A DNA stretch of 22,970 nt from an uncultured Patescibacteria group bacterium (GTDB taxonomy: Bacteria; Patescibacteriota; Microgenomatia; UBA1406; GWC2-37-13). The first letter of the stretch is position 1, and every line of letters starts with the position of its first letter. Under the pieces are notes generated by a model. It saw only the letters and a program-made list of their open reading frames with translations. It did not search any database and was not told where the DNA came from. Position numbers and translations under genes: made by a program. The stretch is taken from contig CALLVF010000054.1 in NCBI GenBank assembly GCA_938010745.1, forward strand, positions 1-22,970, read 5' to 3'. Of this stretch, positions 7,947-15,220 are shown one piece after another.

Positions 7947-8190
7947 TTTTCTTCAACGCTGAAGAAAGTATTAAAATTTTACCACAACTATTTTTTTCGT
8001 CAAGATGTGTTTTTACCCCGATGTTTATCGCAGCGATTCTTTCTATTTGTTGATTGTCTAATGAGGGAAAAAGCCCCTTTAATCTTTTAATCTTTGCTTG
8101 AAACAATTCTCTATTTTCAGGACGAAGATCAATTTGAATATATTAAGTAGCTATTTTATAAAAGGACTTGGGTCTTTCTGCTTTGCTCAT
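7918..8190 (-). pseudogene. Degraded or unusual small gene in the glnA leader, in-frame TAA
   Basis: From an ATG at 8188-8190 the frame reads 15 codons (MSKAERPKSFYKIAT), meets a TAA at 8143-8145, and then continues in the same frame as 74 codons of protein-like sequence (IDLRPENRELFQAKIKRLKG, later ERIAAINIGVKT) to a stop at 7918-7920. That continuity looks like one gene interrupted by a nonsense mutation. Otherwise the downstream part could start at a TTG at 8104-8106. I do not recognise the product. Its last codons run through hairpin P1 and its stop codon abuts P2, so translation here could affect glnA leader folding. This stretch and the hairpins fill the 346-bp gap between the ANTAR gene and glnA. 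Confidence 0.4.
7948..7967 (-). other. Hairpin preceding the ANTAR-like pair
   Basis: On the minus strand TTTCTTCA-GCGT-TGAAGAAA forms an 8-bp stem with a tetraloop immediately upstream of P1. It may help fold the glnA leader. It is followed by A residues rather than T, so it is not a terminator. Confidence 0.45.
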
Positions 8191-8224
8191 AAAAGTTGAA
8201 TAAAAGTTGAAATCGATTAAAAAT

Positions 8225-8907
8225 CTACCCATAAACTAAAATCACTGCCTCAGCAATTTCTTTCATTTTTTTTCTTTTCTTCATTGCCTCTTTTTGAATT
8301 TTTCGGTAAGCCTCTTCCTCTGTTAATCCTTCTTTTTTAATCAAAAGACCTTTTGCTTTCTCCACTAATTTTCTCTCTTTTAATTTTTCTTTGTAATATT
8401 CCACCTGTCTTTTTAAAGAAAGTTTTTTAAAGGCAGAGGCAATAATTTTAGTGAATAAAACAACCATCTCTATTTCCTCTTTTTTAAATTTATAGGAAAG
8501 TTTATTTTGCAGATTAATCACTCCCACCACTCCTTCATTGTTTAAAATTGGCACCGACAAGAATGCCTCATATCTATCTTCAGGTAGTTCACGAAAAAAC
8601 TTAAATCTCTGATCTTTATAAGCTTCCTTTTCAATAGCAACAATTTTTTATTCTCAGCCACCCAACCGGTAATCCCTTCTCCTTTTTTTAAGGTAATTTT
8701 TCCTAAAAGATTTTTGTGAGGTTTTTTTGAACCAACTAAAATTAACTTTTCCTCTTTTTGATCATAAAGATAAATTAAGTAAGAATCAACCTTAATTATT
8801 TTCTCAAGAACAGCAATAATTTTTTTTAAGAAGGTTTCAAAACTGCACTTTTCAAAAGCAATAAAAGAGGATAAAAGATTAATTACTTTAAAAAATTTTT
8901 TTATCAT
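8225..8907 (-). pseudogene. GAF-ANTAR transcription antitermination regulator, frameshifted
   Basis: Two overlapping frames make one protein of about 227 residues. The first (8907 downwards) gives a GAF N-half ending GEGITGWVAENKK. The second carries the rest of GAF (AIEKEAYKDQRFKFFRELPE, then SVPILNNEGVVGVINLQNK) and a C-terminal ANTAR domain (about the last 60 residues, with ERKLVEKAKGLLIKKEGLTEEEA). The break lies in a run of six A (plus-strand T at 8644-8649). One more A would restore N-K-K-I-V-A-I and a complete GAF fold. ANTAR proteins bind paired hexaloop hairpins and prevent termination, often for nitrogen genes, and here glnA follows. The cause could be real mutation, a homopolymer error, or slippage. 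The start at 8907 has an AGAGGTGG site and overlaps the oxidoreductase gene by 20 bp. Confidence 0.8.
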
Positions 8908-10315
8908 GGATAAATTTTACCACCTCTTGACCCAATTTTACCGCATAATTTGTTCCTCGATCATAAGGGTAGGTCATGTCAAGGTTGGCAATAAAAAAGT
9001 TTTTTAATGGAGTAATAAAATCTGGTTTATTTTTGACAAAGTCTTTGTCAAAAATCGGTTGGGCAAAGGGAGCTTTAAAAATAAAGTAATTACGCAGTTG
9101 AGTATTTGAGTAATTGGGGTTTATTTTTTTAAGGTAGGGTGAGACAAAAGCCAACAACTGTTCTTTATCCATTTGCCATAATTTGTCTTTTTCATCTAAA
9201 TACCAAGCTAAATAACAGATATCACCTCCTCCATAATATTTTTTATCAATAAAATTTGTCTGTTGGACAATCCCCATAATTGGTATTTGGCTTGCCGAAA
9301 CATTTAACCAGTAGGTTTTATCCAACAATGGTTCATTAGTTTCAAGAATTAAATTTAACGCATGAAGATATTCTAATTTGCGCAGTTTCTGCAGGAAATC
9401 TGCGGGAAAAATATTATCTGCTATTTTTGTCATTATTGGCGTTGGCAGAGTTGAGATTATTTTATCAAATATCTGATTATTGATTAAAAACTTATCCCCC
9501 CTTTTTTTAATTTCTTTTATTTCATAACTTGTCAAAAGATTAACTTGCAAACTTTTTAATTTTTTAACCAAATAGTTAACAAAAGTTTGAAATCCGCCTT
9601 CAATATAACCTAATTTTTTTGTCCTTTTTTTTATTCTTGCCCAAATAAAAGAGGCTAAAATAATTTCCGCATATTTTCCGAACTTTTTCCGAAAAAGTTG
9701 GCGCCATAAAGTATTCCACACATCATCTCCCATGGTTTTTTTGAGAAATTCTTTGGCCGTGTATCTTTCATACAAGGAAAAAAATGGTGAAAATTTAAGA
9801 AAAGCTAAGACTAAACCTGTCCGAAACTTTTTTGGAAAAGAGAGGAGGGGAAATTTTAATAAATCTTGAGGAGTGTCGAGGGGAAAAATTCTAAATTCTA
9901 AATTCGAAGCACTAAACAAACATGAATTTTCCAAATTCAAATTCTCCAAACTTTTTTGTTTTGAATTTTGGTCATTTTCATATTGTTTGCCGTGAGCAGA
10001 ATTTATTCTGCTTTGGGGTTTATAATTTAGGATTTCGGATTTAGATATTTTATATATTGAGGCTGTCTCTGGTTCTTTAAAAAAAATTTTATTAAAACCA
10101 ACTTCTTTGGCAAAATTTAAAATATCAGTGTCATTAGCAAAAAGATGATGATAAGTTCTCTCCAAATACCATTGCCATTTTTCCTGTTTAAAACCAGCGG
10201 CTAATCCGCCAAAAATCTTTTCTTTTTCAAAAATTGTTACCTGATGCCTCTTTTTTGCTAGATAATAAGCAGCGGTTAATCCAGTAAAACCACCTCCTAA
10301 AATGGCAATTTTCAT
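8888..10315 (-). CDS. NAD(P)/FAD-dependent oxidoreductase (amine-oxidase/phytoene-desaturase-like)
   Basis: A 475-residue flavoprotein. The N-terminal Rossmann motif is MKIAILGGGFTGLTAAYYLA at residues 1-20, with FEKEKIFGGLAAG at 29-41. A C-terminal FAD segment, FFIANLDMTYPYDRGTNYAV, lies near the end. Such proteins oxidise or desaturate carotenoid, porphyrin or sugar-nucleotide substrates, and the real substrate here is unknown. Residues about 91-143 are Asn/Ser/Lys-rich and unlike the flanks. They interrupt what would be a continuous SIYK...FPLDTPQDLLKFPLLSF segment and coincide with a palindromic DNA repeat inserted in frame. The gene follows the AI-2E gene by 47 bp and overlaps the ANTAR gene, so the three are probably co-transcribed. 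Confidence 0.85.
   Translation of the reverse strand: MKIAILGGGFTGLTAAYYLAKKRHQVTIFEKEKIFGGLAAGFKQEKWQWYLERTYHHLFANDTDILNFAKEVGFNKIFFKEPETASIYKISKSEILNYKPQSRINSAHGKQYENDQNSKQKSLENLNLENSCLFSASNLEFRIFPLDTPQDLLKFPLLSFPKKFRTGLVLAFLKFSPFFSLYERYTAKEFLKKTMGDDVWNTLWRQLFRKKFGKYAEIILASFIWARIKKRTKKLGYIEGGFQTFVNYLVKKLKSLQVNLLTSYEIKEIKKRGDKFLINNQIFDKIISTLPTPIMTKIADNIFPADFLQKLRKLEYLHALNLILETNEPLLDKTYWLNVSASQIPIMGIVQQTNFIDKKYYGGGDICYLAWYLDEKDKLWQMDKEQLLAFVSPYLKKINPNYSNTQLRNYFIFKAPFAQPIFDKDFVKNKPDFITPLKNFFIANLDMTYPYDRGTNYAVKLGQEVVKFIHDKKIF
9886..10042. repeat. Palindromic repeat element inserted in frame in the oxidoreductase gene
   Basis: The segment begins AAATTCTAAATTCTAAATTCG and ends, in reverse complement, AAATCCGAAATCCTAAATTA, so the ends are imperfect inverted repeats. 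Inside is a near-perfect 18-bp palindrome at 9995-10012 (AGCAGAAT TT ATTCTGCT). The interior repeats TTGAATTT/CCAAATTC-like words. The segment resembles AT-rich palindromic intergenic repeats of CPR genomes but sits inside a coding region without breaking the frame. Edges are approximate (within about 6 bp). Confidence 0.65.
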
Positions 10316-10362
10316 AGCTATTTTTTTTCCGCATATTAACCGAAAAAAAACCGCAAAGATTA

Positions 10363-11346
10363 TTATAATCTTCTAGCATTTAACAACTCAATAATTATAG
10401 TTTCTAAAAATAAAGTAATTGGAATAGCTAAAAGAAGTCCTAAAACCCCACTAACTTTTCCGCCAATAATCAAGGCAATTAAAGTAACAATTGGATTTAA
10501 ACCAACTGCTTTTTGCATAATCACTGGTACTATTAAATTATTTTCAAGTTGTTGAACTATAAAATATAAAGCAATAGTTGAAAGACCAAGAAAATATGAC
10601 TGACTGGTGGCCACAAAAAATGCCGGTATCGCCGAAATAGTAGGGCCAACATTTGGTACCACCTCTAATAACCCTGCGATAATTGCTAAAAAGGCAGCAT
10701 GCTTCACTCCAATTAAATTTAAACCAAAAAAAGTCATTAAACCAACTATCAACATTAAAAAAAGCTCACCCCAAAACCAAGCTCTAAGTCTTTCCTCAAC
10801 TTTAGCAAATATTAAGCTAACTGTCTGTGTTTGTTTTTCGTCAAAAAATCTTATTAAAAATTTTTTAATAAAATCTTCCTCAATAACAAAATAAAAGCTA
10901 AAAAAAATAGTGGAAATAAGAAAAAATGCATTGGAAAAGGCATTTTTTACAAAATTAAAGAATTGGTTTGTAACATCAGGCAAATATTGACCAAAAGAGG
11001 AAAAATTAAGATAAGGAAGAAATCCTGGGGTTAATTTTTTCAATATTTGAGGTAAGTTTTTAAAAAAACTAGCTGCATCAAGAATTAAGGGAGGCAAAAG
11101 CCAGTAAAAAACATAGCCAATAAGCAAAATAAAGAGAATAAAAATAAATAATACCGATACTGGACGGGGAATACGTAATTTTTCCAAACTTCTAACAAGC
11201 GGCTTAACTGCGCTCATGATAATAAAAGCTATAAACAAAGAAAAAATAAGATCTCGAGCAAGCCAAAGAAGTTTTAAAAGCAATAGGAAAAAAACAGTAA
11301 AAACTATTGTACGTGCCGAAATTTCAATCTTATATGTTCTTGGCAT
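10363..11346 (-). CDS. AI-2E family (PerM/TqsA-like) membrane transporter
   Basis: A 327-residue integral membrane protein with about seven to eight hydrophobic segments. It begins with a basic residue, then two helices (FTVFFLLLLKLLWLARDLIF and following), and has the family middle loop between residues about 90 and 140. The conserved C-half contains FLAIIAGLLEVVPNVGPTISAIPAF and QQLENNLIVPVIMQKAVGLNP. AI-2E proteins export small molecules or ions in different bacteria, and the name does not prove autoinducer-2 transport. A TATAAT box lies 8 nt before the ATG. A 7-bp AT hairpin followed after 5 nt by eight T lies at the stop and might end some transcripts. Confidence 0.88.
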   Translation of the reverse strand: MPRTYKIEISARTIVFTVFFLLLLKLLWLARDLIFSLFIAFIIMSAVKPLVRSLEKLRIPRPVSVLFIFILFILLIGYVFYWLLPPLILDAASFFKNLPQILKKLTPGFLPYLNFSSFGQYLPDVTNQFFNFVKNAFSNAFFLISTIFFSFYFVIEEDFIKKFLIRFFDEKQTQTVSLIFAKVEERLRAWFWGELFLMLIVGLMTFFGLNLIGVKHAAFLAIIAGLLEVVPNVGPTISAIPAFFVATSQSYFLGLSTIALYFIVQQLENNLIVPVIMQKAVGLNPIVTLIALIIGGKVSGVLGLLLAIPITLFLETIIIELLNARRL

Positions 11347-11354
11347 ATTTTCTA

Positions 11355-11360
11355 ATTATA
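11355..11360 (-). promoter_or_regulatory. -10 box of the AI-2E gene, leaderless type
   Basis: TATAAT on the minus strand is separated from the ATG by only 8 nt. No convincing -35 was found at 16-19 nt spacing. Confidence 0.4.
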
Positions 11361-11415
11361 ACTTATTCCACCTGATTTAAGTGAATAATCGATCAATATG
11401 ATTAATTATAATATT

Positions 11416-12102
11416 TCAGCCTCTTGATAAACTAAAAACGTAAACATTCAATGCACCAGATCTTTTAAGAGCTTTACATGCCTCTTTTACTGTTGCTCCA
11501 CTGGTAACTACATCATCAACTAAAATAAACCTTTTACCTAAAACCTGTAATTTGTCTTTAACAATAAACGCCCCCTGAATCCTAAAATAACGCTCTTTTT
11601 TATTGGTAATTCCAGCCAATGATGGAGTAGGTTTTTTTCTTTCCAAAAAATTAACTACCGGCAAGTTAAAATTTTTGCCCAAAAAATCAGCAATAATCTG
11701 CGCTTGATTAAAGCCACGTGTGTTAAATCGACTTTTATGAAGAGGAATTGGCTGAATCAGACACTGTTTAAAGATTCTTTTATATAGCATTAATTTTTCA
11801 ATCATTTGATGATTAATTACCGCAAATAAGTCATCAAAAGCTTTTGTTACTAATCGATACTTAATATTTTTAATAATTTTTTTCATTACCTCATTGTAAT
11901 AAAAAAGGGATACCAATCCATCAATTGATAATTTCTTACTACAAGAAATATGGGTTAAGCCAAGGGGACTAAAAGATTGGCAATATAGACAACTTTCTTT
12001 TGAAACTGGTTTAAGTTTGTATCTACAATCAAGACAAATATAACTTCCCAAATAACCACAATTCAAACAAGCCTTAGGAAAAATAAAATCGCTGATAAAC
12101 AT
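11416..12102 (-). CDS. comF: ComF-family phosphoribosyltransferase-like protein
   Basis: A 228-residue protein. The N-terminus has a zinc-ribbon, CLNCGYLGSYICLDC at about residues 12-26, with a further CLYC pair at about 38-41. Then come the type I phosphoribosyltransferase core (IPLHKSRFNTRGFNQAQIIADF) and the PRPP motif FILVDDVVTSGAT near the C-terminus. ComF-type proteins support DNA uptake in naturally competent bacteria, where many CPR members are thought to take up DNA, and the reaction is not known. A start at 12180 would add 26 hydrophobic residues, but the promoter with TGATATAAT at 12125-12133 lies inside that extension and the zinc ribbon normally begins the protein, so 12102 is chosen. 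Confidence 0.88.
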   Translation of the reverse strand: MFISDFIFPKACLNCGYLGSYICLDCRYKLKPVSKESCLYCQSFSPLGLTHISCSKKLSIDGLVSLFYYNEVMKKIIKNIKYRLVTKAFDDLFAVINHQMIEKLMLYKRIFKQCLIQPIPLHKSRFNTRGFNQAQIIADFLGKNFNLPVVNFLERKKPTPSLAGITNKKERYFRIQGAFIVKDKLQVLGKRFILVDDVVTSGATVKEACKALKRSGALNVYVFSLSRG

Positions 12103-12124
12103 AATTATTGATGCTTTTACAAAG

Positions 12125-12133
12125 ATTATATCA
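12125..12133 (-). promoter_or_regulatory. Extended -10 promoter of comF
   Basis: TGATATAAT on the minus strand is an extended -10 (TGnTATAAT). It predicts a start near 12118 and a leader of about 16 nt to the ATG at 12102. The -35 is only a T-run. Confidence 0.5.
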
Positions 12134-12239
12134 TTCTCAATTTGTTCAAAAAAAATTTTATAATTTTTAATCAATATCAAAAAATGAAATAAATGAAGCT
12201 AATTTTAAATATGATACATTTTGTTAATATTTTGATCTC

Positions 12240-12266
12240 TTGAAAAACTATCTATAGTGGTATAAA
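12240..12266 (+). promoter_or_regulatory. Promoter of the nrdR-nrdJ unit
   Basis: TTGAAA (12240-12245), a 15-nt spacer and TATAAA (12261-12266). The spacer is short of the ideal 17. Transcription would begin near 12273, about 10 nt before the nrdR ATG. The spacer is almost filled by the first NrdR-box-like site. Confidence 0.45.
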
Positions 12267-12291
12267 TTTTTATAGACACTATATGTTTTGC
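12245..12291 (+). promoter_or_regulatory. Paired NrdR-box-like operators
   Basis: Box 1 at 12245-12260 (AAACTATCTATAGTGG) and box 2 at 12276-12291 (ACACTATATGTTTTGC) match the 16-bp NrdR box ACACTATATATAGTGT at most positions. Their starts are exactly 31 bp apart, leaving the 15-bp gap typical of NrdR box pairs. Box 1 lies between -35 and -10, and box 2 overlaps the predicted transcription start and the nrdR ATG. Occupancy would block RNA polymerase, giving autoregulation. Confidence 0.65.
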
Positions 12292-12726
12292 ATTTTTTGC
12301 CAGAACCCTGATACGGAAGTTATTGAAACGCGGTTATCAGAAGATGGAAAAAGCGTAAGAAGAAGAAGAAAATGCTCTAAGTGCGATAAAAGATTCACCA
12401 CCTATGAAAGAGCAGAAGAGTTGCCAATCTTGGTAATAAAAAGAGATGGAAGAAGAGAAAGATTTAATAAAGATAAGCTGAGAAATGGAATAATTAAAGC
12501 CTGTGAAAAAACAAAGATAACTATTGAAGAAATTGAAAAGATAATTAACACAATTGAGGGAGAGATTAAAAACAAAGAAACAACAGAGATTGAAAGTAAA
12601 ACGATTGGTAAGTTGGTAGCTAATCATTTAAAAAAACTTGATAAAATTGCCTATATTCGTTTTGCATCGGTTTTTCGGCGATTTGTTGATTTAGATGATT
12701 TTGAAAGGGAATTGAAAAAATTATAA
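12283..12726 (+). CDS. nrdR: Transcriptional repressor NrdR
   Basis: A 147-residue protein of standard NrdR length. A zinc ribbon, CIFCQNPDTEVIETR at residues 3-17 and KCSKCDKRFTTYER at about 30-43, binds DNA. The ATP-cone domain follows from about residue 49 (ILVIKRDGRRERFNKDKL) and senses ATP versus dATP to control operator binding. NrdR represses ribonucleotide reductase genes, and nrdJ begins 16 bp after its stop. Two NrdR-box-like sites overlap its promoter and start codon, consistent with self-repression. No Shine-Dalgarno is present and the predicted leader is about 10 nt. Confidence 0.95.
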   Translation: MFCIFCQNPDTEVIETRLSEDGKSVRRRRKCSKCDKRFTTYERAEELPILVIKRDGRRERFNKDKLRNGIIKACEKTKITIEEIEKIINTIEGEIKNKETTEIESKTIGKLVANHLKKLDKIAYIRFASVFRRFVDLDDFERELKKL

Positions 12727-12742
12727 GTGAAAAATATGTCTT

Positions 12743-15109
12743 ATGAAAATAACAGGCATCTCTGAAAAGGTATTTCTTGATCGTTATGCTTTAAAAGATA
12801 AAGCTGGACAACCAATAGAAAAGACGCCGGAGGAAATGTGGCATCGAGTGGCAAAAGCGGTTTCTTTAGTGGAAAAAGGGGAAAAACAAAAGATTTGGGA
12901 AAAAGAATTTTTTTGGGCAATGAAAGATTTTAAATACGTACCGGGGGGACGAATTTTAGCAGGAGCAGGTTCTGGTTTTGCTGTCACTTTCTATAATTGT
13001 TTTGTCATTCCCTCCCCAAAAGATTCACGAGGTGGAATCCTTGAAACATTAAAACAAATGGTTGAGATTATGGCTCGTGGGGGAGGAGTGGGAATAAACC
13101 TTTCCTCACTTCGTCCACGTGGAGCCCGGGTGAAAAAGGTTAATGGTTTTTCTTCAGGACCTTGCAATTGGGCAGAACTTTTTTCTGTGGCAACAAAAGA
13201 TATAATCCAACAAGGAGGGACTCGTCGAGGAGCTTTAATGTTAATGCTTTGGGATTGGCATCCTGATATTGAAGAGTTTATTACAGTTAAACAAGATCTT
13301 TCTCGAATCAACGGCGCTAATCTTTCAGTAAATATTTCAGATAAGTTCATGGAGGCAGTGGAAAAAGACCTAGACTGGCCCCTGGTTTTCCCTGACACCA
13401 GTGACCCAGAATACGATGAAAAGTGGGATGGTGATATTGAATTCTGGAAAAAATTAGGAAAAAAGGTAGTAACTCATAAAGTAGTTAAAGCAAGGAAAAT
13501 TTGGGATTTAATTGCCAAAGCAGCTTGGAGTTCAGCTGAACCAGGAGTTGTATTTATGGAGCGCTACAATAAGCTTTATAATAATTGGTATTGGAATCGA
13601 ATAAACTGCGTCAACCCTTGTGGGGAAGAAGGCTTACCACCATGGGGAGTCTGTAATTTAGGATCAATTAACCTTTCAGCCTTAGTTAAAGGTGATGGAA
13701 TAGATAAAAAAGGAAGATTTGATTTTGCCACCCTTAAACGTTTGGTAAAAGTAGCGGTCCGTTTTCAAGACAATATTGTTGATATGGATCCATACATTTT
13801 TGGAGGAATAAGAAAAACTCAACTTGAAGGTGAAAGAAGAATTGGTGTTGGAACAATGGGTTTAGGCGATGCTTTAATTAAACTTCATCTACGATATGGG
13901 TCAAAAGAGTCTTTAAAATTTATTGACAAAGTCTATCAAATTATTCGCGATGAAGCTTATAAAGCCTCAGCTGAAATTGCCAAAGAAAAAGGAAGTTTTC
14001 CTAAGTTTGACAAAAAACTTTATTTAAAAGGTGAGTTTATTCAACAACTTCCCTCTGTAGTTAAAAAACTAATAGAAAAAAATGGTATTCGCAATTCACT
14101 TCTTTTAATGCAAGCTCCCACCGGCTCTACTTCTTTAATGGCCAATACTACCTCTGGTATTGAGCCAGTTTTTGAGTTTGAGTTTGTTAGAAAAGATAGG
14201 TTGGGCACCCATATAATTAGGCACCATCTTTATGAAAAATGGTATAAAAAATATGAGAAAGAAATTAAAGAAGGAAAGATTAAAAAACCTGAGTGGTTTG
14301 TTTCTGCCAATGAACTAACACCTGAGGAACATGTTAGAGTGCAAGCAATAATTCAAAAATACGTTGATGCATCAATTTCAAAAACAGTTAACGCTCCAAA
14401 AACCCATACGGTTGAGGATGTAAAAAAACTTTATACTCTTGCCTATAAACTTGGTTGTAAAGGAATAACTTATATGAGGGAAGGCTCTCGACCAGGAGTA
14501 TTGGAGCGAAAAACAGAATCTAAAGAAGAACCAAAATTACCCCAAGCAATCGTCAAGCCTCGCCCCTTAGTTGTTCACGGGTCAACCTATCAAATCGCTA
14601 CACCTGTTGGTAATGCTTTTATCACTATAAATACAAATGGTGGCAATCCTCCAGAGCCCTTAGAGGTATTTATTAATGTTGGTAAAGCAGGAAGCGATGT
14701 TTATGCGATGGCCGAAGGTTTAGGAAGAATGATTTCCTTAGCGCTTCGTTTTTCGTCGCATTTGTCCGCAAATGAGAGAATCAAAGAAATTATAGAACAA
14801 CTAAAAGGTATTGGTGGAGCGCGCTCTTTAGGCTTTGGAAAAGAAAAAATTAGAAGTTTACCTGACGCTGTTGCAAAGGTTTTATCACTTCATTATGGAT
14901 TAAATAAAGAAAAAGGTAAAAACACAGATAATGGTGAAGTAAAGGGAAAACTTGTTTCCCAAACAACCCAACCAACACTTCTTCAATCCTCAACCCAATC
15001 TCAAGATTTTAACATTAATTTTGATATCTGTCCCTCCTGTGGCGAGGCTACTTTTGTTCATGAAGAAGGTTGCAAAAAATGTTATGGATGCGGATACTCT
15101 GAATGCTAA
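12743..15109 (+). CDS. nrdJ: Class II (adenosylcobalamin-dependent) ribonucleotide reductase
   Basis: A 788-residue enzyme that reduces ribonucleotides to deoxyribonucleotides using a B12-derived radical. Seen are the first redox Cys in NCFVIP (85-90), the glycine-rich ARGGGVGINLSSLRPRGA (111-128), the thiyl-radical Cys293 in NPCGE (291-295), the partner Cys304 in VCNLGSINL, and the barrel segment QAPTGSTSLMANTTSGIEPVF. A TSCPD-type domain starts around residue 593. The C-terminus has four or more Cys (CPSCGE, CKKCYGCGYSEC) that probably shuttle electrons from thioredoxin or glutaredoxin. There is no N-terminal ATP cone. It is the second gene after nrdR and is followed by a cobalamin adenosyltransferase, which would supply its cofactor. 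Confidence 0.96.
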   Translation: MKITGISEKVFLDRYALKDKAGQPIEKTPEEMWHRVAKAVSLVEKGEKQKIWEKEFFWAMKDFKYVPGGRILAGAGSGFAVTFYNCFVIPSPKDSRGGILETLKQMVEIMARGGGVGINLSSLRPRGARVKKVNGFSSGPCNWAELFSVATKDIIQQGGTRRGALMLMLWDWHPDIEEFITVKQDLSRINGANLSVNISDKFMEAVEKDLDWPLVFPDTSDPEYDEKWDGDIEFWKKLGKKVVTHKVVKARKIWDLIAKAAWSSAEPGVVFMERYNKLYNNWYWNRINCVNPCGEEGLPPWGVCNLGSINLSALVKGDGIDKKGRFDFATLKRLVKVAVRFQDNIVDMDPYIFGGIRKTQLEGERRIGVGTMGLGDALIKLHLRYGSKESLKFIDKVYQIIRDEAYKASAEIAKEKGSFPKFDKKLYLKGEFIQQLPSVVKKLIEKNGIRNSLLLMQAPTGSTSLMANTTSGIEPVFEFEFVRKDRLGTHIIRHHLYEKWYKKYEKEIKEGKIKKPEWFVSANELTPEEHVRVQAIIQKYVDASISKTVNAPKTHTVEDVKKLYTLAYKLGCKGITYMREGSRPGVLERKTESKEEPKLPQAIVKPRPLVVHGSTYQIATPVGNAFITINTNGGNPPEPLEVFINVGKAGSDVYAMAEGLGRMISLALRFSSHLSANERIKEIIEQLKGIGGARSLGFGKEKIRSLPDAVAKVLSLHYGLNKEKGKNTDNGEVKGKLVSQTTQPTLLQSSTQSQDFNINFDICPSCGEATFVHEEGCKKCYGCGYSEC

Positions 15110-15220
15110 GATTAAATTAAATATCAAAAATTAAATATCAAAATTACATATTAAAAATCAAAAAAAATAATTTTGATTAATTTGTTATTTTTATTTTTTA
15201 ATTTTAATTTTTGAATTTGT
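15110..15220. repeat. AT-rich imperfect inverted repeat between nrdJ and pduO
   Basis: The 111-bp gap is built from words like AAATATCAAAAATTAAATATC on the left and TTTTGATTAATTTG...TTTTTGAATTTG on the right, which are imperfect reverse complements. It resembles AT-rich palindromic intergenic repeats of related genomes and the repeat at 9886-10042. No promoter with a good -10 was found, so pduO may depend on the nrd promoter. Confidence 0.4.

Noticed and set aside
8190..8213. Direct repeat AAAAGTTGAA in the glnA upstream region
   Set aside because: Only two short AT-rich copies, within chance for this composition.
8644..8649. Programmed frameshifting in the GAF-ANTAR gene
   Set aside because: The A-run is only six long and the site (T AAA AAA) does not fit the standard slippery heptamer, so mutation or sequence error is simpler.
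12103..12180. Longer ComF start at 12180
   Set aside because: The extension contains the extended -10 promoter and precedes the zinc ribbon that normally opens the protein.
12991..13398. Minus-strand open frame of 135 codons within nrdJ
   Set aside because: The plus strand encodes unmistakable ribonucleotide reductase motifs here, so this is a mirror frame.
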